The notes under the pieces: generated by a model
The model's input: the letters and a program-made list of their open reading frames with translations, nothing else
What the model was told of the DNA's origin: nothing
Databases searched by the model: none
Shown: positions 48,803 through 56,722 of the stretch, one piece after another
Layout of the letters: every line of letters starts with the position of its first letter
How positions within the stretch are numbered: the first letter of the stretch is position 1
Program-made: the position numbers and the translations under genes
Source of the DNA: Cohnella xylanilytica
GTDB lineage: Bacteria > Bacillota > Bacilli > Paenibacillales > Paenibacillaceae
DNA: 64,000 nucleotides
Direction: 5' to 3'
NCBI RefSeq assembly: GCF_014212175.1
Contig: NZ_JACJVR010000031.1
Coordinates: 1-64,000, forward strand

Positions 48803-50530
48803 TTAACGGACCGCGTACGCCGCGAAGCGAGACGGAGACAGCCGGACCTCGTAGACGGCGGAGCCGTCCGCGGCCGTCCCGACCCGGACCGCGCCGGACG
48901 GGGCGCCGCCATCCGGCGCGCGGAGCTCCCGGCCTTCCGGCACGGAGATTCTCCAGCGCTGCGGGATCGGGGCGAAGTTCTCCAGAACGAACGCTCCGTT
49001 GTCGGAAGGGAACAGCCCCGCCTGGCCGGGACCTTCGATCGCGAACGGAAGCGCGGCGGGAGACAGCGTCTTGCGGATGCGCGTGACGACGTTCTCGGGC
49101 AGCTTCCACAGGTCGGCGTAATCGTCGGGAATGACGAGCGTATGAATTTTTCCTTTGCCATAATTGTCGTACATCAGTACCGGAATATTGTTGTGCCCGC
49201 GCAGCGCGACGACCGTCTGCCACGTGCCGTTCGTGCTGTAGTCGAGAACCGGGAACGAGACCGGCTCGGCGGAGAACGAAAATTCGTTAAACGTACAGCT
49301 GTTCGTGTCGATCGCGAACTGCCCGACTTCCAGCTTCTTGCCGGTCGGACGAAGCGTGGTGAATTCCTCGGCTCCGCGTCCGGCCATCTCCTCGACGAAC
49401 CCGCTCGTCATGACGATCCGGCCGCCGGACCGCAGGTACTCTTTCATTTTCCCGATGACGGCTTCGTCCCGGGCCGCGTTCTTCGTGATAAGAAGAGGGG
49501 CGGAGGTATCCGTCGGAAAATGCGGCGTCAGCTCGAAGGAGATGCCGAGCATGCCCAAATAATCGTACAGATGGTCTTCTCCCCGGGCGTGGTGCGGCTC
49601 GTACACCCAGGCGCCGACCGGCCGGCCGAGCGCCGCCGCGACTTCGTCCAGCTTGCCGAGCTGGAAGCCGAGCGCCGGAACGTGCGCGCTGTCCTTGAGC
49701 AGCGAGTAGCAGAACAGCGTAAGCTCCTTGGCCCGGCCGAACACGCTGAGATTCGCCTGCTCCAGGTAATAATCGAGATAGGTGCAGTCGAGGTTGTCGA
49801 ACCAGGCGCCGCCGTTGCGCCCGGGAGCCAAGTTGTCCATCCAGCGGAGCAGCGAGTAGGAGGCGTAACGCGGAATGTGCTGCTGGCTGATCGCGGGGTC
49901 GCGGGTCTCGGTTCCCGTATACAGAGAGTCGAAGATCCCGGGCTGCTTCTCGGTGTTGTAGCCGGACGCCTGGTACGCTTCGTTCCAGTTCGGATACTTG
50001 ATGACCATGCGCGAGTTCGGGTTGACCGCCCGGGCCGGCTTCATAATGAGGTTCTCCGACACCTCGGCCATCAGCTCGAGACGGAACTCCTCCCAGCTCC
50101 GGTCGCCCTTGCGGGCCAGACAGTCGTCGCACCCGCAGTTCGTGAAGAAGAAGTCGTCGAAGATCACCTCGTCGAACACGGAAGCCGCGGTCTCGACCGC
50201 CTCCCGGAACTTGGCGCGCGACGCCTCGTCCGTGTAGCAGATGCCGCCGAACAGCCTCTCGTAGCCGGGACGGTACGAGTCGCCGAGCGTCGGCGTGATG
50301 CCTCCCGCGGTCTCGATGCCCCTCTCCTCGAAGAACGCCTTCAGCGCAAGCAGCCTCTCCCGGCTCAGGCAGACGTCGCCGCGGTGGTTCTCGATGTACA
50401 CTTTGGACAGCTTCAGATGCTTGCGGAAAAAAGCCAGTTCCTCCTCCAGCCGGTCGAAGCTTTCGTTCAGGCAGCCCGCCGTGCAATATACGGCCAGCTT
50501 GAACGAGTCGTACGAGGTCGAAGCCGTCAT
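48803..50530 (-). CDS. Uncharacterised protein, probable TIM-barrel glycoside-hydrolase-like enzyme
   Basis: A 575-residue cytosolic protein not assigned to a named enzyme here. The N-terminal half looks like a barrel: KLSKVYIENHRGD and GIETAGGITPTLGDS strands, then VIFDDFFFTNCGCDDC, where acidic residues at strand ends resemble catalytic positions and the cysteine cluster may bind metal. MVIKYPNWNEAY and WFDNLDCTYLDYY follow. The middle (about 310-420) resembles a glutamine-amidotransferase-like beta-galactosidase trimerisation domain (LLITKNAARDE, LRSGGRIVMTSGF), and the C-terminus is beta-rich. This build is like GH42-type enzymes. AAGGAGAG precedes ATG. It is divergent from an AraC regulator gene, which fits a carbohydrate enzyme. 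Confidence 0.55.
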   Translation of the reverse strand: MTASTSYDSFKLAVYCTAGCLNESFDRLEEELAFFRKHLKLSKVYIENHRGDVCLSRERLLALKAFFEERGIETAGGITPTLGDSYRPGYERLFGGICYTDEASRAKFREAVETAASVFDEVIFDDFFFTNCGCDDCLARKGDRSWEEFRLELMAEVSENLIMKPARAVNPNSRMVIKYPNWNEAYQASGYNTEKQPGIFDSLYTGTETRDPAISQQHIPRYASYSLLRWMDNLAPGRNGGAWFDNLDCTYLDYYLEQANLSVFGRAKELTLFCYSLLKDSAHVPALGFQLGKLDEVAAALGRPVGAWVYEPHHARGEDHLYDYLGMLGISFELTPHFPTDTSAPLLITKNAARDEAVIGKMKEYLRSGGRIVMTSGFVEEMAGRGAEEFTTLRPTGKKLEVGQFAIDTNSCTFNEFSFSAEPVSFPVLDYSTNGTWQTVVALRGHNNIPVLMYDNYGKGKIHTLVIPDDYADLWKLPENVVTRIRKTLSPAALPFAIEGPGQAGLFPSDNGAFVLENFAPIPQRWRISVPEGRELRAPDGGAPSGAVRVGTAADGSAVYEVRLSPSRFAAYAVR

Positions 50531-50622
50531 GGGAATCTCTCCTTCGGTTATGGGATTGAATGTCGCGAATGAAACCTTCGTTCGAATGGGCGAGCGAATG
50601 GAAGTTAAGCGCTTGGCTGCGG

Positions 50623-50652
50623 TTACACAGTTCCGATTATAGGTGTTATACT
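50623..50652 (+). promoter_or_regulatory. Putative promoter of the AraC regulator gene
   Basis: TTACAC (50623-50628), an 18-base spacer and TATACT (50647-50652). GTTACA appears on both sides (50622 and 50662), a possible direct-repeat regulator site shared with the divergent enzyme gene. Confidence 0.5.
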
Positions 50653-50717
50653 GGCGGTAAAGTTACATCCGTTGAACCATTGCTATCAGGATCGCAACTT
50701 GATGGGAGGTCGTTCGC

Positions 50718-51632
50718 ATGTCCGTTCTTCGCTTCGAGGCGCTTCCGCTTCCGTACTTCATCAACAGCGGCTTCAGCCTCGCCGGGCCGGGGCGCAAGCA
50801 TCCGGAGAGATGGGCGGTCGGGGAATTCGACCTGATCGTCGTGAAGCAAGGGTGCTTGTACATCGGCGAGGAGGAACGGCGCTACGAGGTATCGGAAGGT
50901 CACGCGCTCGTCCTGCGGCCGGACCTGCATCATTATCCGACGGAGGGCTGCCGGGAGACGACCGCTTCGTATTGGCTGCATTTCCAGGCGGGAGGCGCTT
51001 GGCGGGCGGGAGATCCGGAAGAAGAGGAAGAGAACGGGACGATGGAGGAAGAGCGGCTTGAGTCCGGAGGCGGGGAAAAGGAAGACGAGGCGGCCGCAGG
51101 CTGGTTCCGCAAGCCGACGTTCGGCATCGAGCTGCCGCAGTTCGCGAGGCTGCTTCATCCCGCCAAGATGTACGAGGCGCTCCAGCGGCTGATCGACCTC
51201 GACCGCAACTCCCATATGGATTCGGTGCGGTGGGAGCAGCAGGCCCTGTTCCAGCAGGCGTTAATGCTGCTGGCGGAATCCATGCGGGCGGAGCGGTCCC
51301 GCCCCGGGGAAGAGATCGCCGACCGGGCCGCGTCGTACTTGCGCTCGAGGTACCGGGAGCCGATCTCTTCCAAGGATCTGGCGGAGGCGCTGAACTTCCA
51401 CCCCGTCTATATCGCCCGGCGCATGCGGAAGCAGTTTGGCTGCTCGCCGATGGAGTACCTGATCCGCTGCCGGCTGGAGCAGGCGAAGCGGCTGCTGCTT
51501 CAGACCGACCTGTCGGTCGCGCAGATCGCCCTCGAGACCGGCTTCCGCCAGGCCGCCTACTTCACGGCCTGCTTCGGGAAGCGCGAGCGGATGACGCCCC
51601 GGGAGTTCCGGCTTCGGTTCCTGAAGGGGTGA
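50718..51632 (+). CDS. AraC family regulator with cupin domain
   Basis: A 304-residue regulator. An N-terminal cupin-like sensor (about 1-165) with VKQGCLYIGEEERRYEV and HALVLRPDLHHYPTEG is followed by two helix-turn-helix motifs (about 205-302; ISSKDLAEALNFHPVYIARRM and VAQIALETGFRQAAYFTACFGK). An acidic low-complexity insertion lies in the sensor at about 96-127 (runs of Glu). It is divergent from the putative glycoside-hydrolase-like gene, its likely target. GGGAGG lies about 8 bases before ATG. Confidence 0.92.
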   Translation: MSVLRFEALPLPYFINSGFSLAGPGRKHPERWAVGEFDLIVVKQGCLYIGEEERRYEVSEGHALVLRPDLHHYPTEGCRETTASYWLHFQAGGAWRAGDPEEEEENGTMEEERLESGGGEKEDEAAAGWFRKPTFGIELPQFARLLHPAKMYEALQRLIDLDRNSHMDSVRWEQQALFQQALMLLAESMRAERSRPGEEIADRAASYLRSRYREPISSKDLAEALNFHPVYIARRMRKQFGCSPMEYLIRCRLEQAKRLLLQTDLSVAQIALETGFRQAAYFTACFGKRERMTPREFRLRFLKG

Positions 51633-51766
51633 AGGCTTCGCGCGGGGCCGAATCTTCGAACGCGACTTGGCGCGAATAACCGGGGGAGCTCCGGGGAACG
51701 ATCTGGAGAAGCGAGACCATTCATGCGAATCTCCGGATAGTCGGGGCGAGAAAGGGCGGATAGGCA

Positions 51767-52054
51767 ATGGCGAGAAGAGGGCGGAGACGGCTGGTCGTGC
51801 CGGGCGCGGAGGCGGGGCTGAACGCGTTCAAGGCGGAAGTGATGCGGCGCGAAGGCTACCAGGTCGATCCGAACCGGCCGGACGACGTGAAGTACGAGGT
51901 CGCCGAATCGCTGGGCGTGCCGCTGCAGCCGGAAGGCAACGGCCAGCTGTCGACGGAGTCGGTCGGCCACGTCGGGGGCAAGATCGGCGGCGCGATGGTG
52001 CGGGAGATGATCAAGCTCGCGCAGCAGAAGCTCGCCGAACGTTCGGAGCCGTAG
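51767..52054 (+). CDS. Alpha/beta-type small acid-soluble spore protein (long variant)
   Basis: A 95-residue spore DNA-binding protein. LVVPGAEAGLNAFKAEV and VGGKIGGAMVREMIKLAQQKL match the two conserved helices that coat and straighten spore DNA; the GPR protease cleavage region (KYEVAESLGV) is between them. It is longer than the classic 60-75-residue proteins because of an insertion around residues 30-40, a form also common in Paenibacillaceae. Expression should be forespore-specific under sigma G; no convincing sigma-G promoter could be fixed. AAAGGGCGG lies before ATG. Confidence 0.92.
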   Translation: MARRGRRRLVVPGAEAGLNAFKAEVMRREGYQVDPNRPDDVKYEVAESLGVPLQPEGNGQLSTESVGHVGGKIGGAMVREMIKLAQQKLAERSEP

Positions 52055-52080
52055 AGCTTCCGGGCGCGTAGGATACGATC

Positions 52081-52119
52081 GGACAAGCGAAGCCCCGCGC
52101 GGCGGGGCTTCGCTTGTCT
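52081..52119. terminator. Perfect hairpin after the spore-protein gene
   Basis: GACAAGCGAAGCCCCGC pairs perfectly with GCGGGGCTTCGCTTGTC. It has no T-run on either strand, so it could be a terminator of reduced strength or an mRNA-end stabiliser. Confidence 0.6.
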
Positions 52120-52155
52120 GCGTTCAGGGCCGCGCGGTTGGCTTCTCCTTCCCCG

Positions 52156-52833
52156 TCAGAGGGAGTCGGGCATTGGGCGAAAGGCCGGATCGCCCGGAGA
52201 GGCTGCGTTGCGCTTGGCCCGCAGGGCGGCGAGGCGGTCCGCGGCGAAGTAGACGCCTTCGACGACGGCGATCGCGCCGACCGCGTCGAGCAGGACGTGC
52301 TGCTTGACGAAAAGCGTGGACAAGATGATCAGTACCGACATTCCCGTCACGGCTAGGCGGATCGGACGGCCGGCTCCGGGAGTCTCGCGGAACGCCCTAA
52401 GCAGGCAATAGGACGTCAGGACGTGCGTGCTCGGGAAGCAATTGACGGGCTCGTCGCCGTTATAGACGAGCAGCACGAGATGGTCGAGCCAGGAGACGTC
52501 GGCGACCTCGGGGCGGGCGACGGTCGTCTGATAGCCCAGATAGACCGCATAGCAGACGAGCAGCCCGGCGTTGAAGCGAAGCAGCGTTCTAAGATAGATA
52601 GCGCGGTTTTTGAACGCGAGATAGACGAAGCCGGCGAGCAAGAAGGCGAACCAGCCTAGATAGGGGAGCACGAATATTTTCACGAACGGGATTTGTCGGT
52701 CCAGATCGGTCTCCAGGCTATAGGCGGGCAGGTCCAGCCGGTTCACGTACACGTAGATCAGGCTGAGCAGCGGGACCGACAGCAGCAGGCTGAGGGCGGC
52801 CCAAGGGGATCTCTGGAAGACGGTCGTTCTCAT
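52156..52833 (-). CDS. PAP2 superfamily membrane phosphatase
   Basis: A 225-residue inner-membrane protein with about six helices. The phosphatase signatures are NCFPSTHVLTSYCLL (the PSxH motif) and LFVKQHVLLDAVGAIAVV (the last histidine/aspartate motif). The first KxxxxxxRP motif is weak or absent in the visible sequence, as in the inositol-phosphotransferase-like branch. It probably removes or transfers a phosphate from a lipid phosphate outside the membrane. It is divergent from the DUF3900-like gene and monocistronic. Confidence 0.85.
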   Translation of the reverse strand: MRTTVFQRSPWAALSLLLSVPLLSLIYVYVNRLDLPAYSLETDLDRQIPFVKIFVLPYLGWFAFLLAGFVYLAFKNRAIYLRTLLRFNAGLLVCYAVYLGYQTTVARPEVADVSWLDHLVLLVYNGDEPVNCFPSTHVLTSYCLLRAFRETPGAGRPIRLAVTGMSVLIILSTLFVKQHVLLDAVGAIAVVEGVYFAADRLAALRAKRNAASPGDPAFRPMPDSL

Positions 52834-52962
52834 CGTATCGCCTCTTCGTTCGTTGGTAGCTCCATCCTATCAGCCGGCGGTTCTCGGCGACATCGTCCGG
52901 AGTTGGGTTTCGGAGGCGACCCGGGCCGGGCCCGCGCCGGACCCGGGGCGGGGAGAGAGTCG

Positions 52963-52992
52963 TTGTACGCGGCGCGAAGGCGATGGTATGAT
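52963..52992 (+). promoter_or_regulatory. Promoter of the DUF3900-like gene
   Basis: TTGTAC (52963-52968), an 18-base spacer and TATGAT (52987-52992) with an extended TGG before it, about 60 bases ahead of the start codon. Confidence 0.6.
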
Positions 52993-53054
52993 GAACAATA
53001 CGAGATTCGAAAACAGCAGCGGCATTCATCGATCAGATTCCAGAAGGAGCGGCC

Positions 53055-54275
53055 ATGCGATTCACCATCCAATTCCTATCTTTTTTCGTCATCAATAACG
53101 ATAGCCAGGAGCAGGATCCGGTCAAGCGGTACAAACACTATCAGACGCTGGATCACTTCGGCTACGAGGACAGCGAGATCAAGTCGTTCCTCGACAGCGA
53201 ATTCACCCGGATCGGCAAGCGGAAGGCCGAAGTCCATTCGGAGTCGGACAGCGCTCCGACGAAGATCGGCCGGTTCATGCTCGAGCCCGGGCACGAGCTG
53301 GACAGCAACCCGAACTATAACCTGTTCCAGAAGCTGCGGCTCGCAACCGACAAGGAGAAGTTCCACGCGGGATGCGACGACATGCTGCGGCTCTACATGA
53401 ACACGAGCGCGGTGCGGGGAGGAGCGTTCATCGTCGCGCTGGCCAAGCTGAACGAGCTGTTCGACGATCCGTTCGTGTTCGTGCTCAAGTGCGACTTCGA
53501 ATCGAAGATCGCCCGCGTGTCCGACGAGCGCAGCCTGATCTCGAAGGTCGAGATGGCGATCAGCGCGCGCAACATCAAGTCGATCCAGTACCCGCACATG
53601 CCCGAGGAAGGCATTCTGGAGCCGTACGAGCTCAAGATCCACCAGGCGTCGCACGCGCGCTACTTCGAGGACTTCCTCAAGTTCGTCTCCTACGAGAAGT
53701 CGAAGCCGGAGATCGTGACCGATCAGGTTCTGGGGCTCGTCCAGCAGTATTTGGACACGAAGTGGACGGGCGGCGGCGCGGCGGCTGCTGCTGCCGTGCC
53801 GGCTCCGGCGTACGAAGCGGAGGAAGCGCTGCCCGCTGCGGAGCCCTATCCGTACGACGAGCCGGCCGCCCCGAGGCCGGCCGCTTCGCCGGGCTGGAGC
53901 CCGGAGAGGCAGCGGGAGGAGTCGCAGATCGAGGTGTGGGCGGCGTCCGAGAAGCGGCAGCTGCAGGAGAAGTGGACGCACCAGGACGTCGTGGAGGCGA
54001 CCGCGCATCTGGCGGAGTTCCAGCCGGATCTGGACCTGAAGTTCAAGCTGGACGACGTCGCCGTCAAGGGCAAGATGACCGATTACGGGGAACGCATCCA
54101 CTTCGCCCGGATGAACGGCCGTTACGTCGTCCTGATCGAAGGCGACTCGTTCCAGTTCGAGAAGGGCATCTCGCCGGTCGAGCTCGTCTACCCGGACGAG
54201 ATCGACGAGGTGCTGCGGCGCATGAGCGAGAAGCAGGCGGCCCGCAGGCAGTCGCAGGACGATTACCCGTATTGA
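53055..54275 (+). CDS. DUF3900-like protein of unknown function
   Basis: A 406-residue soluble protein that resembles the DUF3900 family of Bacillales. The N-terminal part (1-235) opens with RFTIQFLSFFVINND and contains GGAFIVALAKLNELFDDPFVFVLKCDFE. These features recall nucleoid-associated protein NdpA/37-kDa proteins, but that is only a suggestion. A low-complexity alanine/proline/glutamate linker (about 236-290) leads to a C-terminal domain with LDLKFKLDDVAVKGKMTDYGERIHFARMNGRYVVLIEG. It has no signal or membrane segment. AAGGAG lies about 7 bases before ATG 53055. Monocistronic. The biological role cannot be read from context. Confidence 0.65.
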   Translation: MRFTIQFLSFFVINNDSQEQDPVKRYKHYQTLDHFGYEDSEIKSFLDSEFTRIGKRKAEVHSESDSAPTKIGRFMLEPGHELDSNPNYNLFQKLRLATDKEKFHAGCDDMLRLYMNTSAVRGGAFIVALAKLNELFDDPFVFVLKCDFESKIARVSDERSLISKVEMAISARNIKSIQYPHMPEEGILEPYELKIHQASHARYFEDFLKFVSYEKSKPEIVTDQVLGLVQQYLDTKWTGGGAAAAAAVPAPAYEAEEALPAAEPYPYDEPAAPRPAASPGWSPERQREESQIEVWAASEKRQLQEKWTHQDVVEATAHLAEFQPDLDLKFKLDDVAVKGKMTDYGERIHFARMNGRYVVLIEGDSFQFEKGISPVELVYPDEIDEVLRRMSEKQAARRQSQDDYPY

Positions 54276-54292
54276 TCGGCGGCAGGAAAAGC

Positions 54293-54340
54293 AAAGCCAG
54301 TTCCCTCGCGCTAGAAGCGGCGAGCGGAACTGGCTTTATT
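54293..54340. terminator. Bidirectional terminator after the DUF3900-like gene
   Basis: AAAGCCAGTTCC pairs with GGAACTGGCTTT, with CTCGC/GCGAG inside. TTTATT follows on the plus strand and TTTGCTTTTCC on the minus strand, so it can end both this gene and the converging exporter gene. Confidence 0.85.
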
Positions 54341-54430
54341 CGTTGCGGCGGCAGGGCGGGGACCCGGCCGGGGGCGCTCTCAGCTAGCGGCATCCCCGAC
54401 GATGTCCAGCCCAGCCGGACCGTCGCTCCG

Positions 54431-55693
54431 TCAAGCCGCCGCGCGGGCGCCTCGCATGAGGGTCGAGTCCTTCGGCAGGAACAGCGCGAAGACTCCGAGC
54501 AAGGGCAGCAGCGCGCACACTTGGATCATGGAAGCGACGCCGACCGTGTCCATCAGCTTGCCCAGCACGACCGAGCCGAGGCCGCCGAGCCCGAACGAGA
54601 GGCCGAAGAACAGGCCCGCGACCGTCCCGACGTGGCCGGGAAGCAGCTCCTGCGCGTACACGATAATGACGGAGAAGCCCGACATGAGGATGAAGCCGAT
54701 GGCGAGGCAGATCGGCACCGCCCATCCCGGACCGGCGAACGGCAGCAGCAGCGAGAACGGAGCCGTCCCGAAGATCGAGAACCAGATGATCTTCTTGCGC
54801 CCGAACCGGTCTGCCAGCGGTCCGCCCGCGAAGGTGCCGGCCATCCCGGCGAACTGAAGCGCGAACAGGCAGATCTGGGCTCTCTCCAGCGACAGGCCGT
54901 AGCGTTCCATATAGTAGAACGAATAGTAACCCGTCATCCCGGCCAAGTAGACGAACTTGGAGAACAGCATGAGGATAAGGATGCCGAGAGCGAAGGCGAC
55001 GAAGCCCTTGCCGAACGGCCGCTCCTGGGCCGCCGACGCCAACGCCGAATCCGAAGCCGCCGCGGGAGCGGCCTTGCGAACCCGCGGGCGTTCCGCCGTC
55101 TGCTTGGCATACCATCGGCTGATATACGTCTGCACGACGATGCCGATGACGGCCAGAATCGTGAACCAGAGGAAGCTCTTCTGCCCGAGCGGAGTCACGA
55201 CGAAGGCCACCAGCAGAGGCGCGATCGCTTGGCCGGTGTTGCCGCCGACCTGGAACACGGATTGGGCGAAGCCTTTGCTCTTGCCTGCGGCCAGGTGGGC
55301 GACCCGCGACGATTCGGGGTGAAGCACCGAGGAGCCGACGCCGATCAGGACGGCCGACAGCAGCAGCCACGCGAGCGAGGGGGCCAGCGCCAGGCCGATC
55401 ATCCCGAGCAGCGTGAACGCCATCCCCATCGGCAGCAGAATCGGCAGGGGGCGGCGGTCGGTGTACGCGCCGATGAACGGCTGCAGGATGGAGGCGGTCA
55501 CGTTCAGCGCGAACGCCACCCAGCCGATCTCGGCGAAGCTGAGGTTCATGGACTCGCGGAAAAGCGGAAATACGGCCGGAACGACGGACTGCATGGCGTC
55601 GTTCAGCAGGTGCGCCGCGCTGACGCCGAGAAGCATGGCGTAGGCGGGATTCGCCGCCGCGGAAGTCGGCGTAACGGCGGAGGTTTGCGGCAT
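54431..55693 (-). CDS. Fosmidomycin resistance-type MFS exporter (Fsr family)
   Basis: A 420-residue inner-membrane exporter with twelve predicted helices. The N-terminal SAAHLLNDAMQSVVPAVFPLF and GVGSSVLHPESSRVAHLAAG are diagnostic for the Fsr branch. GPLADRFGRKK is the second MFS loop motif. The two halves are joined by an alanine-rich linker (about 195-220). ATG 55693 is chosen because AAAAGGG is 8 bases before it; GTG 55702 overlaps that site. It is divergent from an AraC regulator gene 117 bases away, its likely controller. Confidence 0.9.
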   Translation of the reverse strand: MPQTSAVTPTSAAANPAYAMLLGVSAAHLLNDAMQSVVPAVFPLFRESMNLSFAEIGWVAFALNVTASILQPFIGAYTDRRPLPILLPMGMAFTLLGMIGLALAPSLAWLLLSAVLIGVGSSVLHPESSRVAHLAAGKSKGFAQSVFQVGGNTGQAIAPLLVAFVVTPLGQKSFLWFTILAVIGIVVQTYISRWYAKQTAERPRVRKAAPAAASDSALASAAQERPFGKGFVAFALGILILMLFSKFVYLAGMTGYYSFYYMERYGLSLERAQICLFALQFAGMAGTFAGGPLADRFGRKKIIWFSIFGTAPFSLLLPFAGPGWAVPICLAIGFILMSGFSVIIVYAQELLPGHVGTVAGLFFGLSFGLGGLGSVVLGKLMDTVGVASMIQVCALLPLLGVFALFLPKDSTLMRGARAAA

Positions 55694-55782
55694 AAGGGTC
55701 ACCCTTTTCTTATTTTTCTCTATCCTAAGGAATGTCGGGGTTCCCCGTCGCCGGGATAATTGCGATGGTGTCTAGCAACTTT

Positions 55783-55791
55783 TGATATAAT
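55783..55791 (+). promoter_or_regulatory. Extended -10 promoter of the AraC regulator gene
   Basis: TGATATAAT, a perfect extended -10, 19 bases before the start codon. A TTGCGA lies 20 bases upstream of it, too far for a normal -35. Confidence 0.65.
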
Positions 55792-55810
55792 GGGGCACAG
55801 GTGATGAACG

Positions 55811-56635
55811 ATGCAGCTGACCGTCAAGACGCCCCGCATCATGGCGTGGAGAATCGAGGAAGAGTTCGCCAATACGCCGCACTTGCACGAGGATCAATTC
55901 CAGATCACGATTCCGCTGTACGGCAAGTGCTTTTTTACCCAGGAAAACCGCACGTACGACTTGTCCTCGGGGGAATGCCTCGTCCAATATCCGCAGGACC
56001 GGCACTCCTTCTACCTGGGAGCCGATTCCGGCGTCATGATTCTGCAGGTCGACCGCGCGGGCATGGACATGCTGAGCGCCCGAGGGCCGGCGGAGCCCGC
56101 GTTCCGCCAGCAGATCGACCCCGCCCTGGCGCTGGAAGGGTTCCGAAGCTGGTACGGCAGCCTGCTCGCCGGCGAGAGGATCGATCGGCTCGCGACGGAA
56201 GAGATCGAGTCGAAGATCCTTTTTTTCCTATACCGCCATCTGGAAGGGAGCCACTCCTCTCCCGGCGCGCAAGCGCCGATCTGGGCGGAGGTCGCTTCCG
56301 CGGACCGTCCGCTCGCCCGCGTGCTCTCCTATATCCGGGAGCATTACGCAGAGCCTCTCGGCGTCGACGAGCTGGCGGCGATCGCGATGCAGAGCCGGTT
56401 CCACTTCATTCGCTCCTTCAAGGCCCATACGGGAACGTCCCCGTATCAATACGTGCTTCGGATTCGCGTCGAGGCGGCCAAGGGCCTGCTGCTCCATACC
56501 CGGATGACGGTGACGGACGTCGCCCTCCAGGCGGGCTTCGCGAGCGTCAGCCAATTCCACCGGGCGTTCGCCAAGACGGCCGGCATGACGCCGGAGCAGT
56601 TCCGGGCTGCCGCGGGCAAGGAGAGCGGAAGGTAA
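55811..56635 (+). CDS. AraC family regulator
   Basis: A 274-residue regulator with an N-terminal cupin-type domain (HLHEDQFQITIPLYG, SSGECLVQYPQDRHSFYLG) and two helix-turn-helix motifs (about 175-268; LGVDELAAIAMQSRFHFIRSFK and VTDVALQAGFASVSQFHRAFAK). The sensor histidines in the first strands are typical of small-ligand-sensing AraC proteins. It is divergent from the fosmidomycin-type exporter gene. AGGTGA lies about 6 bases before ATG. The membrane hydrolase gene begins 87 bases after its stop and may be separate. Confidence 0.92.
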   Translation: MQLTVKTPRIMAWRIEEEFANTPHLHEDQFQITIPLYGKCFFTQENRTYDLSSGECLVQYPQDRHSFYLGADSGVMILQVDRAGMDMLSARGPAEPAFRQQIDPALALEGFRSWYGSLLAGERIDRLATEEIESKILFFLYRHLEGSHSSPGAQAPIWAEVASADRPLARVLSYIREHYAEPLGVDELAAIAMQSRFHFIRSFKAHTGTSPYQYVLRIRVEAAKGLLLHTRMTVTDVALQAGFASVSQFHRAFAKTAGMTPEQFRAAAGKESGR

Positions 56636-56722
56636 GCGAACCGGATATTGGCGGTGGCGCGCGTCCGCGGAGGGGTCTATCATACCTAGTAATAGAGATT
56701 CTAAGTTTCGAGGCGCAGAAGA

